NCBI GenBank assembly: GCA_902786665.1
Contig: CADADN010000005.1
Location: 1-64,000 of the forward strand
From: an uncultured Prevotellaceae bacterium
GTDB lineage: Bacteria; Bacteroidota; Bacteroidia; Bacteroidales; Bacteroidaceae
Direction: 5' to 3'
DNA: 64,000 nucleotides
In this document: positions 52,467-60,271 of the stretch, one piece after another
Layout of the letters: the number at the start of each line of letters is the position of its first letter
Numbering within the stretch: position 1 is the first letter of the stretch
Translations under genes and position numbers: made by a program
Notes under the pieces: model-generated
What the model saw: the letters and a program-made list of their open reading frames with translations, nothing else
What the model was told of the DNA's origin: nothing
The model's database searches: none

Positions 52467-55400
52467 ATGATACGAAAAAAGACTTTTACATGCATCGACA
52501 CGATTTCAGGGTGGGTAGCATTTGCCATCGCAGCACTCACCTATTGTCTCACTTGTGAACCCACAGCCAGTTTGTGGGACTGTCCTGAATTCATAGCCAG
52601 TGGATATAAGTTGGAAATCGGGCACCCCCCTGGAGCACCCTTTTTCATGCTTGTGGCCAATTTGTTTTCACAGTTGGCAGGCAGTCCTTCGGACGTGGCC
52701 CGTTGGGTCAACACCATGTCGGCACTGCTCAGCGCCGGCTGCATCTTGTTCCTGTTTTGGACCATCACCCATTTCGCCCGCCGGCTCATGGGCACAGGTG
52801 ATGCACTCACACTCTCGCAAGTTGTCATCATCGAGGGAGGCGGCATGGCCGGTGCCTTGGCCTACACCTTCAGCGACACCTTCTGGTTCTCTGCAGTGGA
52901 GAGCGAGGTCTATGCCTTCTCCAGCTTCCTCACTGCATTGGTTTTCTGGCTCATATTACGGTGGGAGGAAGAAGCCGACAACCCACAAAGCGACCGTTGG
53001 GTCATCCTCATCGCCTACATCATAGGCCTGTCGATTGGTGTCCATCTGCTCAATCTGTTGTGCATCCCCGCCATGGCACTCATTGTATATTACCGTAAGA
53101 CGGAGAAAGCAAGTTGGCGGGGTGTGGCAACAGCCCTCGGAGCCGGCATATTGGTGCTTCTTGGCATCTTGTATGGCGTCATCCCTGGTGTCATCCGCCT
53201 TGGAGGTTGGGCTGAACTTCTTTTCACGAATGTCTTTCATTTGCCTTTCCACACCGGACTGGCGTGTTCATTCGTCCTCCTACTCACAACCATCCTCTTC
53301 TTGGCATGCAGGACACGCAAGAGAATGGCCAAAACAAGTCTATTGAGTTTGCTTATGATGCTCATAGGTTTCAGTTGCTATGCGGTCATCCTCATCCGTT
53401 CGGCAGCCCATCCTCCGATGGACGAGAACTCGCCCGACAACATCTTCGCCTTGGGCAGATACCTGAGCCGTGAACAATATGGCGACTCTCCCCTGCTTTA
53501 CGGCCAAGCCTACTGCAGCCGACTTGAGTACGAACCTCAAGGGGAATACCTTGTGGTCAAACAGGAAGAAGGTGCGCCCATCTATCATCCCACCACCGAC
53601 GGCCCCCGGCATACATACACCGTCATCGGGCATAAGACGAAATACTTGTATCAAGACAAGATGTGGTTTCCACGCATGACATCATCTCAACATGCCCAGG
53701 CCTACGAGGCATGGATGGACGGCGTGAAGAAGAAAGACAACCTGCCCACAATGAGGGAAAACCTGCGCTTCTTCCTCTCCTATCAAGTCAACTTCATGTA
53801 TTGGCGTTATTTCCTCTGGAATTTCGTGGGTCGTGAGAACAACATCCAAAGCCAGGGAGAAGTGGAGCACGGCCAATGGATGACGGGCATCAAATTCATC
53901 GACGACCTGTTGCTCAACTGCGATACCTCGAAGCTACCCTCCGATCTCCGCACCAACAAAGGTAGGAACGTGTATTACGGATTGCCACTCCTGTTGGGCA
54001 TACTCGGAATGTGCTGGCAATACCGGCAGAAGAGCCGTGGCAGGCAGCAGTGCCTTGTCACAGCCATGCTCTTCATCATGACCGGACTGGCCATCGTGGT
54101 TTACCTCAACCAACCACCCCAACCCCCAAGGGAGCGCGACTATGTCTATGCCGGTTCGTTCTATGCCTTCTCCATCTGGATAGGCATGGGCACCTGTGCC
54201 ATAGGCGCATTCCTGCAACGTTTCTCCCGCCGAAAGATGGCCGCTGCCATCGTCACGTCGCTGCTGTGCCTTGCCGTGCCATTGCAGATGGTGAGCCAGA
54301 CGTGGGACGACCACGATCGCTCCTGCCGTTACGCATGCCGTGACTTCGGATTGAATTATCTCGAAAGCATGACTCGTGAAGGCCACCCCATCATCCTCAC
54401 CAACGGCGACAACGACACATTCCCACTATGGTACAACCATGAGGTGGAAGGTCAACGTACCGACACCCGCGACTGCAACCTATCATATGTGAACACCGAC
54501 TGGTACATCGACCAAATGAAACGACCGGCCTATGAGTCTCCCGCCTTGCCTTTTTATTGGAACCGAGCCGACTATCAGGAAAACGTCAACGAACTGGTGG
54601 AAGTGAGACCCGACTTGAAGGAGGAAGTGTTGTCATACTATCGCGAGCATCCCGAAGAAGCCAAGGAGACATTGGGTGACGAGCCGTTCGAACTGCGCAA
54701 CATCATCCGCTATTGGGTGCTGGGGCATCAACCTGAGCGCCACTGCATCCCCACGGACAGCGTCACCGTCACCAGCGAAGGGGAACAGATGACCATTTCG
54801 CTGAAAGGCATCCGCTATTTGCAGAAAAGCGATTTGTTTGTGCTCGAGATGCTTTCACATGGTGATTGGAGCCGACCCATCTACGCCTCCATCAGTTTGG
54901 GACCGAAGGAGATTCCTTACCTCAACGACCATTATGTGCTTGAGGGAATGGCCTATCGCATAGTGCCCGGCAACAAAGGGCCACGGATCGATGTGGAACG
55001 GACGTACGAAAATGTGATGCATCGGTTCCGATATGGCGGTCTTTCCCGTAAAGGCATCTATGTGGACGAGGACGTCATGCATATGGCCCGCACCCACCAA
55101 TACGTGATGAGCATACTCATTGACAGCCTGTTGACAAAAGGCGACAAGCAGAGGGCACTCGCCGTTGCTGAAAAATGGGAGAAGGAATTGCCATCCAGCA
55201 ACATACCCCACACCGAATCCGCAGTGTCGCTTGCCAGATGCTATTATGAAAACGGCAAGACCAACAAGGGAGACACCATCATTGCCAACTTGCTTGGAAG
55301 GAGCGACGAATGGTTGTCGTGGGTAGCGACCATTGGCACCAACCACCGTCAAGCATCATCCTACACGGTGCTCACTTGGTTGGAAACAATGCAGCGAGCC

Positions 55401-55493
55401 TTGTCAACAGCCTACCAATACGAGAGAACGACACTTGTAGAACAATTTCATCAAAAATACGAAAACCATGTCAGCAAATATCAAAAAAACTAA
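52467..55493 (+). CDS. DUF2723 family membrane glycosyltransferase (TMEM260-like)
   Basis: A 1008-residue polytopic protein. The N-terminal half has about 12 hydrophobic helices and the DUF2723 signature LWDCPEFIASGYKLEIGHPPGAPFFML (split over residues 37-63) and SAVESEVYAFSSF; the middle has PPRERDYVYAGSFYAFSIWIG and NGDNDTFPLWY. The C-terminal 350 residues are soluble, with helical repeats near the end. Relatives include human TMEM260, an O-mannosyltransferase, and Bacteroidetes proteins needed for O-glycosylation of exported proteins. I infer transfer of a sugar from a lipid donor to secreted proteins. The gene follows the winged-helix regulator and overlaps the DUF3098 gene by 26 bp. Confidence 0.85.
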   Translation: MIRKKTFTCIDTISGWVAFAIAALTYCLTCEPTASLWDCPEFIASGYKLEIGHPPGAPFFMLVANLFSQLAGSPSDVARWVNTMSALLSAGCILFLFWTITHFARRLMGTGDALTLSQVVIIEGGGMAGALAYTFSDTFWFSAVESEVYAFSSFLTALVFWLILRWEEEADNPQSDRWVILIAYIIGLSIGVHLLNLLCIPAMALIVYYRKTEKASWRGVATALGAGILVLLGILYGVIPGVIRLGGWAELLFTNVFHLPFHTGLACSFVLLLTTILFLACRTRKRMAKTSLLSLLMMLIGFSCYAVILIRSAAHPPMDENSPDNIFALGRYLSREQYGDSPLLYGQAYCSRLEYEPQGEYLVVKQEEGAPIYHPTTDGPRHTYTVIGHKTKYLYQDKMWFPRMTSSQHAQAYEAWMDGVKKKDNLPTMRENLRFFLSYQVNFMYWRYFLWNFVGRENNIQSQGEVEHGQWMTGIKFIDDLLLNCDTSKLPSDLRTNKGRNVYYGLPLLLGILGMCWQYRQKSRGRQQCLVTAMLFIMTGLAIVVYLNQPPQPPRERDYVYAGSFYAFSIWIGMGTCAIGAFLQRFSRRKMAAAIVTSLLCLAVPLQMVSQTWDDHDRSCRYACRDFGLNYLESMTREGHPIILTNGDNDTFPLWYNHEVEGQRTDTRDCNLSYVNTDWYIDQMKRPAYESPALPFYWNRADYQENVNELVEVRPDLKEEVLSYYREHPEEAKETLGDEPFELRNIIRYWVLGHQPERHCIPTDSVTVTSEGEQMTISLKGIRYLQKSDLFVLEMLSHGDWSRPIYASISLGPKEIPYLNDHYVLEGMAYRIVPGNKGPRIDVERTYENVMHRFRYGGLSRKGIYVDEDVMHMARTHQYVMSILIDSLLTKGDKQRALAVAEKWEKELPSSNIPHTESAVSLARCYYENGKTNKGDTIIANLLGRSDEWLSWVATIGTNHRQASSYTVLTWLETMQRALSTAYQYERTTLVEQFHQKYENHVSKYQKN

Positions 55494-55704
55494 GCCCGCA
55501 CCGGTCTTTCAGCGCACCAACATCGTCATCATCCTCGTGGCATGTGTCATCATCTGCATCGGTTTTGCACTCATGGCCGGCGGCAGCACCACCAAATCGA
55601 CATTCTCCGCAGATATTTTCTCACACCGGAGAATCGTAGTCGCCCCGTTGATTTGCCTCATAGGCTACATCATGGTGATTGTGGGGATTTTGTTCCGGAA
55701 GTAA
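55468..55704 (+). CDS. DUF3098 small membrane protein
   Basis: A 78-residue protein with two transmembrane helices (NIVIILVACVIICIGFALMAG and VVAPLICLIGYIMVIVGILF) joined by a short loop (GGSTTKSTFSADIFSHRR). The family is widespread in Bacteroidetes, usually beside cell-division genes such as ftsX, and has no known function. Here it is coupled to the DUF2723 transferase by a 26-bp overlap. Confidence 0.85.
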   Translation: MSANIKKTKPAPVFQRTNIVIILVACVIICIGFALMAGGSTTKSTFSADIFSHRRIVVAPLICLIGYIMVIVGILFRK

Positions 55705-55721
55705 AATAAGTGCATGGGGCA

Positions 55722-56408
55722 TCACATTTGGTTCAAGAGCCAAGCGAAGCCCTTGGCAGTCCTTTCACCGGTGTGCTGGAAATGGTTGCCTTTGTTCCAT
55801 TCCAAGATGGTGTTGACGCCTTGGCCGACCAAAAGTTCATATTGCTTTCTGATGCAGTCGCCAACTTGTGCCATCACGGGGTTCCTGGCCTTTTCCTCCT
55901 TGTCGCCAAGACTGAGATATACGGAAGACGACATTGGTTTGTGGTTTTGCGCATATCTTATCCAGTCAGGATACCAGACGGATGGGGATACGGCAGCTAC
56001 GCCATGGAACATCTGCGATTGGTAGCAGGCCCAAAGTGCAAAGAACCCTGCCAAGGAATAGCCTCCTATCAGGCTTTTCATTGTTTCTTCATCGTATATC
56101 TGCCTCTTTCGCAATTCCGGCAGCAGGACATCCGTGATAAAAGACAAGGTATTCTCCGCACCATCGCCGAAGGGAATATTTCCAAATACCGCAGGAGCAG
56201 GCCAGGGAGTCAGTTCACCAAACCAGTCTTTCACTTCAAAGGTAACCAAGGCAAAGGGTTTTGTCGCCTGTGACTCGATGATGGCCACCTCATTATCCAA
56301 GACCTCCATATCATTGTAGTCGACGGGTTGCACAAGAAGTAGTTCTGGTTGGTCGGCCATATATGCCATGCATTTTCGACCTCCAATTTGTATCGTCTGT
56401 GTGGTCAT
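55722..56408 (-). CDS. Alpha/beta hydrolase, putative esterase
   Basis: A 228-residue alpha/beta hydrolase related to esterase D/enterochelin-esterase-like proteins. The nucleophile elbow GGYSLAGFFALWA and the C-terminal GNHFQHTGER (His) are visible, with Asp in SLGDKEEK. There is no signal peptide, so it acts in the cytoplasm. Its start codon lies about 12 bp from a large GGAGTTAAAG array. Substrate unknown. Confidence 0.78.
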   Translation of the reverse strand: MTTQTIQIGGRKCMAYMADQPELLLVQPVDYNDMEVLDNEVAIIESQATKPFALVTFEVKDWFGELTPWPAPAVFGNIPFGDGAENTLSFITDVLLPELRKRQIYDEETMKSLIGGYSLAGFFALWACYQSQMFHGVAAVSPSVWYPDWIRYAQNHKPMSSSVYLSLGDKEEKARNPVMAQVGDCIRKQYELLVGQGVNTILEWNKGNHFQHTGERTAKGFAWLLNQM

Positions 56409-56693
56409 AGGGAGTATTGTTAGGAGTTAAAGAGGAGTTAAAAAGGAGTTAAAGGGGAGTTAAAGGGACGTATGTTCACTATTTTCGGGAATTTTTTATT
56501 TTCGGGAGTTAAAGGGGAGTTTTTTTTCGGGAGTTAAAGGGGAGTTAAAGAGGAGTTAAAGGGACGTATGTTCACTTTTTTCGGGAGTTTTTTATTTTCG
56601 GGAGTTAAAGAGGAGTTAAAAAGGAGTTAAAGAGGAGTTAAAGGGACGTATGTTCACTATTTTCGGGAGTTAAAGGGGAGTTTTTTTCGGGAG
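56409..56693 (+). repeat. Large GGAGTTAAAGR array upstream of the esterase
   Basis: Four consecutive blocks of the 11-bp unit, the first three ending in GGGACGTATGTTCAC and separated by TTTTCGGGAGT-rich joints. A TAGGGTG-family element is inserted at 56694, and the array resumes briefly at 56851-56875. This is the largest array in the window. Confidence 0.88.
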
Positions 56694-56850
56694 TAGGGTG
56701 ACCAATTTGTTGTATCGATAATCAAAGACCCCACCCCAGCCCCTCCCCTGAGGGGAGGGGATATGCGCACCGATTGTTGGACGAGACCTCTTGGCAAAGA
56801 AAGCGAAACGTAATCTTTATGAAAAAACAGATTGCAAAATGGGCACCCTA
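56694..56850. mobile_element. MITE-like element, TAGGGTG family (short copy)
   Basis: A 157-bp element with ends TAGGGTGACCAATTTG and the complement of CAAAATGGGCACCCTA. TTTCGGGAG flanks it on both sides (56685-56693 and 56851-56859), a perfect 9-bp duplication, although this word also occurs elsewhere in the array. It matches the copy at 12047-12337 over most of its length but lacks the internal duplication. The gap after it (56880-57087) holds only a run of 16 A at 57016-57031. Confidence 0.75.
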
Positions 56851-57087
56851 TTTCGGGAGCTAAAAGGGAGTTAAGTGATGACAAAAAAGTTGGGACGTTT
56901 TTTCATATATGATTTCTGAACGAGTCAAACGCGTAGCAAATTTCATATGATTAGCCACTAATTTCTGCACACTAACAATTATGTATATTTTTGGACAATT
57001 CATAGTAATTCGTGTAAAAAAAAAAAAAAAACATATCTGTTGTTCGCTGTCACCCAAAGGGTATTTGACAAAGTAGAGCCATTGGTT

Positions 57088-57888
57088 TCATATCTCCAAT
57101 CTCATCCGTCGATGCGGGATGCCATCCAACATAAATTCCGCAGACGACACCTGGAAGCCAAATTTTTCGTAAAACCCAAGGGCATAACACTGGGCTTCAA
57201 TCTCAATGCATTCGGCACCTTGATCTGTTGCAACCTTGATGGCCTCCCTCATCACCTCCATGCCAAATCGTTTGTTCCTTTCTGCGGACAGCACGCGGCC
57301 AATATGCCACAAGCCTGCCTCATCTTTGAAAACCCTGGCATAAGCGACAATGCCATTGTCACGACGGAGAATGATATGAGTGGATTGATAGTCTATGTCG
57401 TCCAAATCCTGATAGGCACATGCCTGTTCTACAACAAAAACAGCGGCACGCACCTTGAGAATCTCATAGAGTTCATAGATACTAAGTTCCTCAAAAGAAT
57501 GGATGGAAAAGTTTAATCCGAGATGGCTGTCCGTCGGGAGTGACAAGTCCATATCCATCACTTCATTCTGATATTGGTTGATTTTTTGTTCCAGTTCTTC
57601 CATATTGATGAATTGAGAACCACGATATACCTCCTTTCCATCCATCAGCAACAAAACCGTCGGACCTGAATAGACCAGGAAGCGCCCAGCAATCAGAGGT
57701 TCTTCGCGGATGTCCGTAAAGAACGAGCACAGGGATGGGGATTTTTCTGCCAACTGCCCTACCCTTTCGAACATGACATTGCATACCCCGCAGTCGGGAG
57801 CCTTGATGAAGAACAGGCACAGGTGGTTGTCTGCCAATGTCTGTTCAATGTCAGTGATATTCGTCAAATGCAGGAATCTCTTTTTCAT
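57088..57888 (-). CDS. Thioredoxin-like domain fused to a GNAT acetyltransferase
   Basis: A 266-residue fusion. Residues 1-105 form a thioredoxin-like domain: NHLCLFFIKAPDCGVCNVMFERV with Cys33 and Cys36, then FLVYSGPTVLLLMDGKEVYRG with the cis-Pro. Residues about 128-266 form an ElaA-type GNAT acetyltransferase (YELYEILKVRAAVFVVEQACAYQDLDDID, HIGRVLSAERNKRFGMEVMREA, ALGFYEKFGFQVSS). The pairing suggests an acetyltransferase whose activity or partner depends on a thiol or on redox state. No signal peptide. A -7 box (TATCTTTG on the minus strand) lies at 57932-57939. Confidence 0.82.
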   Translation of the reverse strand: MKKRFLHLTNITDIEQTLADNHLCLFFIKAPDCGVCNVMFERVGQLAEKSPSLCSFFTDIREEPLIAGRFLVYSGPTVLLLMDGKEVYRGSQFINMEELEQKINQYQNEVMDMDLSLPTDSHLGLNFSIHSFEELSIYELYEILKVRAAVFVVEQACAYQDLDDIDYQSTHIILRRDNGIVAYARVFKDEAGLWHIGRVLSAERNKRFGMEVMREAIKVATDQGAECIEIEAQCYALGFYEKFGFQVSSAEFMLDGIPHRRMRLEI

Positions 57889-57931
57889 ACAATCGTTGCC
57901 AATAAGAGAGTGTGAGTGACTTGCTCGATGC

Positions 57932-57990
57932 CAAAGATACGAAAAATTTTTATAAAATCATTGCAAAAACGAAATTTAGAAGTATTTTTG
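57932..57990. promoter_or_regulatory. Divergent promoter pair
   Basis: On the minus strand TATCTTTG (57932-57939) serves the thioredoxin-GNAT gene. On the plus strand ATTG (57960-57963), a 19-bp spacer and TATTTTTG (57983-57990) serve the GNAT gene, whose leader would be about 140 nt and contains a CATCGTC/GACGATG hairpin (58089-58111). Confidence 0.55.
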
Positions 57991-58138
57991 TCAAGTAATT
58001 TAGAAGAGAGGGCCATTTGTAAAAAGAAAAAGTACCTTGGCAAGCATTTTATGTGGCTGGACCCACCAAGGCCTAGCATGCCGTCCTTCATCGTCGTCGA
58101 TTATGACGATGGGGTATGAATCAAAGTCAAAGAATATT

Positions 58139-58633
58139 ATGATAACGATAAGAAGATACAACCATTGCGATGGAGAAGCAGCGATGGAGATTTGGAATTC
58201 CGTCGTCCGGGAGGGCATCGCCTTTCCACAATTGGAGGAACTGACAGAAGACATGGCAGACGATTTCTTCTGCAGCCAGTCCTACACGGGCATTGCCGTT
58301 GAAGAAGAAACGAGCGAGGTAGTCGGTCTTTACATCCTCCATCCCAACAATGTGGGTCGATGCGGGCATATCTGCAACACGAGTTATGCCGTGAAAGAGG
58401 GAAAACGCGGGTTGCACATCGGTGAGCAGTTGGTGAAAGACTCGCTGAGGGTTGGAGCAGAAATGGGGTTCCGCATCCTCCAGTTCAATGCTGTCGTGGC
58501 TTCAAACATACACGCCCTGCATCTTTACAAACGCCTGGGGTTCCATCAACTTGGCACCATCCCCCGGGGCTTCCTGATGAAAGATGGCCACTATGAGGAC
58601 ATCGTCTTGCATTACATTGAACTGAAAAAATAG
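58139..58633 (+). CDS. GNAT family N-acetyltransferase
   Basis: A 164-residue GNAT acetyltransferase. The start is set at MITIRRYNHCDGEAAM, where the family fold begins; the longer reading adds 34 codons without family character. The acetyl-CoA motif reads NTSYAVKEGKRGLHIGEQLVKDSL (Q/RxxGxG/A-like), followed by NAVVASNIHALHLYKRLGFHQLGTIPRGF. Likely acetylates an amine on a small molecule or protein; substrate unknown. Confidence 0.85.
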   Translation: MITIRRYNHCDGEAAMEIWNSVVREGIAFPQLEELTEDMADDFFCSQSYTGIAVEEETSEVVGLYILHPNNVGRCGHICNTSYAVKEGKRGLHIGEQLVKDSLRVGAEMGFRILQFNAVVASNIHALHLYKRLGFHQLGTIPRGFLMKDGHYEDIVLHYIELKK

Positions 58634-58660
58634 AAAACAACAAACAACGGAGGACTATTT

Positions 58661-59692
58661 ATGAAAAGAACATCACCAATGAAAGTGAAATTGTTGCTAA
58701 TGCTGCTTGTCTGCGGAGCATGCTTCTCCTGCAATGCCCCCCAGCATGACACACAGGATGTTGATTCAACCAAAGTGAACAAGAATATGACAAACGAACA
58801 ATTACGGGAAAAATTGGTGAAGGTCTTGGACGATATGAAAGCCAAGGCCATGGAGATGGGTATTCAAGGGGTGGCAACCGCCTCGGTTCTTAACAAAGGC
58901 GAAACCGATGATTGGATAGGCGAAATGAAGGTCGTGGGAACACCATGCAACGAGAAAGAAGGTTGGAATCTTGTCGCCATCGCATAGTCGAAATGCGGTG
59001 AAGTCATCGCCACCAAGGCCGACAGCGGCAAACCTGACCATCAGAAGATGATGGGTGAACTCGGTTTCGTAGGTGGCGCCTACGACGAATACGAAGGTTG
59101 CAAGATGGCTTTTGCTTTCAGTGGGGCTGATTCTGAAGAGGATTTGGTCGTGGCCAAGTACGGCATCGAGAGGATGAAAGGCTACATCTCCAACAAACAA
59201 GAGCCTGCTCCTGCAACGGCATACAAGCCACTTCCCACTCCACTGAAGAAAGAGCAGTTCATACAGGTTACCATCATCGTGGACGACATACAACGTGCCG
59301 CAAAGGCATGGGCTGCCCTGCTTGGCGTCCCAGAGCCAGAAATATGGACGAACCACCTGAAGGGCAACGTGGAGAATCCATACACCTACCGGGGCAAGGA
59401 TATACCATGCGACTTGCAGATGTGTGTCTTTGAAATGGGCAGTTGGGTGCTGGAACTTCATCAGATCGATGATACGCCCAGCACCTTTCGTGAGTTCCAG
59501 AACAAGCATGGCAACGGCGTCCACCACTTGGGTTTCGAGGTGGGTGACGACCGCGACGTGGTGATAGCCGAGCTGAAGGCCATGGGCTTTGACACTGAGC
59601 GCACCATCGGCGTTTACCCCGGCAGCAGTTGGACCATCGTGGACACCGAGGACGTGCTTGGTGTGAATTTGAACATCAAGCCAAAGAGGTAG
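58661..59692 (+). pseudogene. HbpS/GlcG-like plus VOC (glyoxalase) lipoprotein interrupted by one TAG
   Basis: One continuous reading frame of 344 codons with a single TAG at 58985-58987. Before the stop: a lipoprotein signal (LLLMLLVCGACFSC) and the first half of an HbpS/GlcG-like domain (MTNEQLREKLVKVLDDMKAK...GWNLVAIA). After the stop: the rest of that domain (SKCGEVIATKADSG, AFAFSGADSEEDLVVAKYGIE) and a VOC domain (FIQVTIIVDDIQRAAKAWAALLGV, NGVHHLGFEVGD). The second half keeps good coding character and could restart at 59048. TAG is one change from TAT/TAC (Tyr). The parts suggest a heme- or aromatic-binding lipoprotein. It is a recent pseudogene, a sequencing error or a readthrough site. 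Confidence 0.78.
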
Positions 59693-59952
59693 CCAATAGC
59701 CCTGTCGCAAGTGGTCATCACCTTTTTCATCAACCAAAACAGCAACGAAGCTACTAACTCAATACAAGACATCACGTGCTCGGATGACCGTCGGATGCAT
59801 CGACCTACAACGTGCAACAAGTCGGGCCAATGCGTACTAAAAAACCACATCCTCTGCTATTGAGAATGTGGAGAGATGTGTAAGTGTTTCCCCATCAAAG
59901 GGTGAAACTCTAATACGGCATTTGTAGGTGTCGCAAGGTTAAAGGGTAATGC

Positions 59953-60051
59953 TTATCGAACATCAATGTTGTCGTGACGGGTCATCCATACACAGAAGAA
60001 GAAACCGGCCAGACTCATTGCCGCGATAGAGATTATTGCTATTGTATTCAT
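59953..60051 (-). CDS. 32-residue single-pass membrane peptide
   Basis: A short frame encoding MNTIAIISIAAMSLAGFFF followed by CVWMTRHDNIDVR: one hydrophobic helix with a charged tail. A -7 box (TACCTTTG on the minus strand, 60094-60101) with a GTTG 20 bp behind it lies 43 bp upstream, and GCTATCGAT, also part of the LysR-type palindrome, lies just before the start codon. It is divergent from the LysR gene. Function unknown; it may be an accessory subunit or a stress peptide. The rest of the 540-bp gap on its left shows nothing recognisable. Confidence 0.55.
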   Translation of the reverse strand: MNTIAIISIAAMSLAGFFFCVWMTRHDNIDVR

Positions 60052-60093
60052 TGCTATCGATTTTTAAAGTTTATATTGTTTGTTTTGACGATG

Positions 60094-60125
60094 CAAAGGT
60101 ACAACCATTCGGGATGTCTTGCAAC
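60094..60125 (-). promoter_or_regulatory. Promoter of the small membrane peptide
   Basis: On the minus strand GTTG (60122-60125), a 20-bp spacer and TACCTTTG (60094-60101). The -7 box is perfect and the -33 box matches at three of four positions. Confidence 0.6.
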
Positions 60126-60176
60126 GAATGATTATGAATTGTACTGCATCCTTCACCACAGGAAAAACGAAACGCA

Positions 60177-60197
60177 GCTATCGAAAATATCGATAGC
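60177..60197. promoter_or_regulatory. LysR-type operator palindrome
   Basis: GCTATCG (60177-60183), a 7-bp AT spacer and CGATAGC (60191-60197) form a perfect palindrome with the T-N11-A core of LysR-type sites. It lies between the divergent small-peptide and lysR genes. A further GCTATCGAT lies at 60053-60061. Confidence 0.65.
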
Positions 60198-60231
60198 CAT
60201 ATACGAAAACAAGCAAAAAGATTGATAGACC

Positions 60232-60263
60232 TTTGGTGTTTTCAAGTAAAATCAGTTACTTTG
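60232..60263 (+). promoter_or_regulatory. Promoter of the LysR gene, nearly leaderless
   Basis: TTTG (60232-60235), a 20-bp spacer and TTACTTTG (60256-60263, one mismatch to TAnnTTTG). The predicted transcript start is only a few bases before the ATG at 60272. Confidence 0.5.
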
Positions 60264-60271
60264 CGCCTGAT

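Noticed and set aside
56409..56693. GGAGTTAAAG arrays as CRISPR arrays
   Set aside because: The unit is 11 bp, there are no unique spacers of regular length, and no cas genes are present.
58985..58987. Genome-wide amber recoding (TAG as an amino acid)
   Set aside because: TAG ends ordinary genes in this window at 830-832 and 51526-51528, so it is a normal stop.
58802..59737. A 311-codon minus-strand frame opposite the HbpS-VOC gene
   Set aside because: The plus strand encodes recognisable HbpS and VOC domains here, while this frame shows no motif. It is an antisense shadow.
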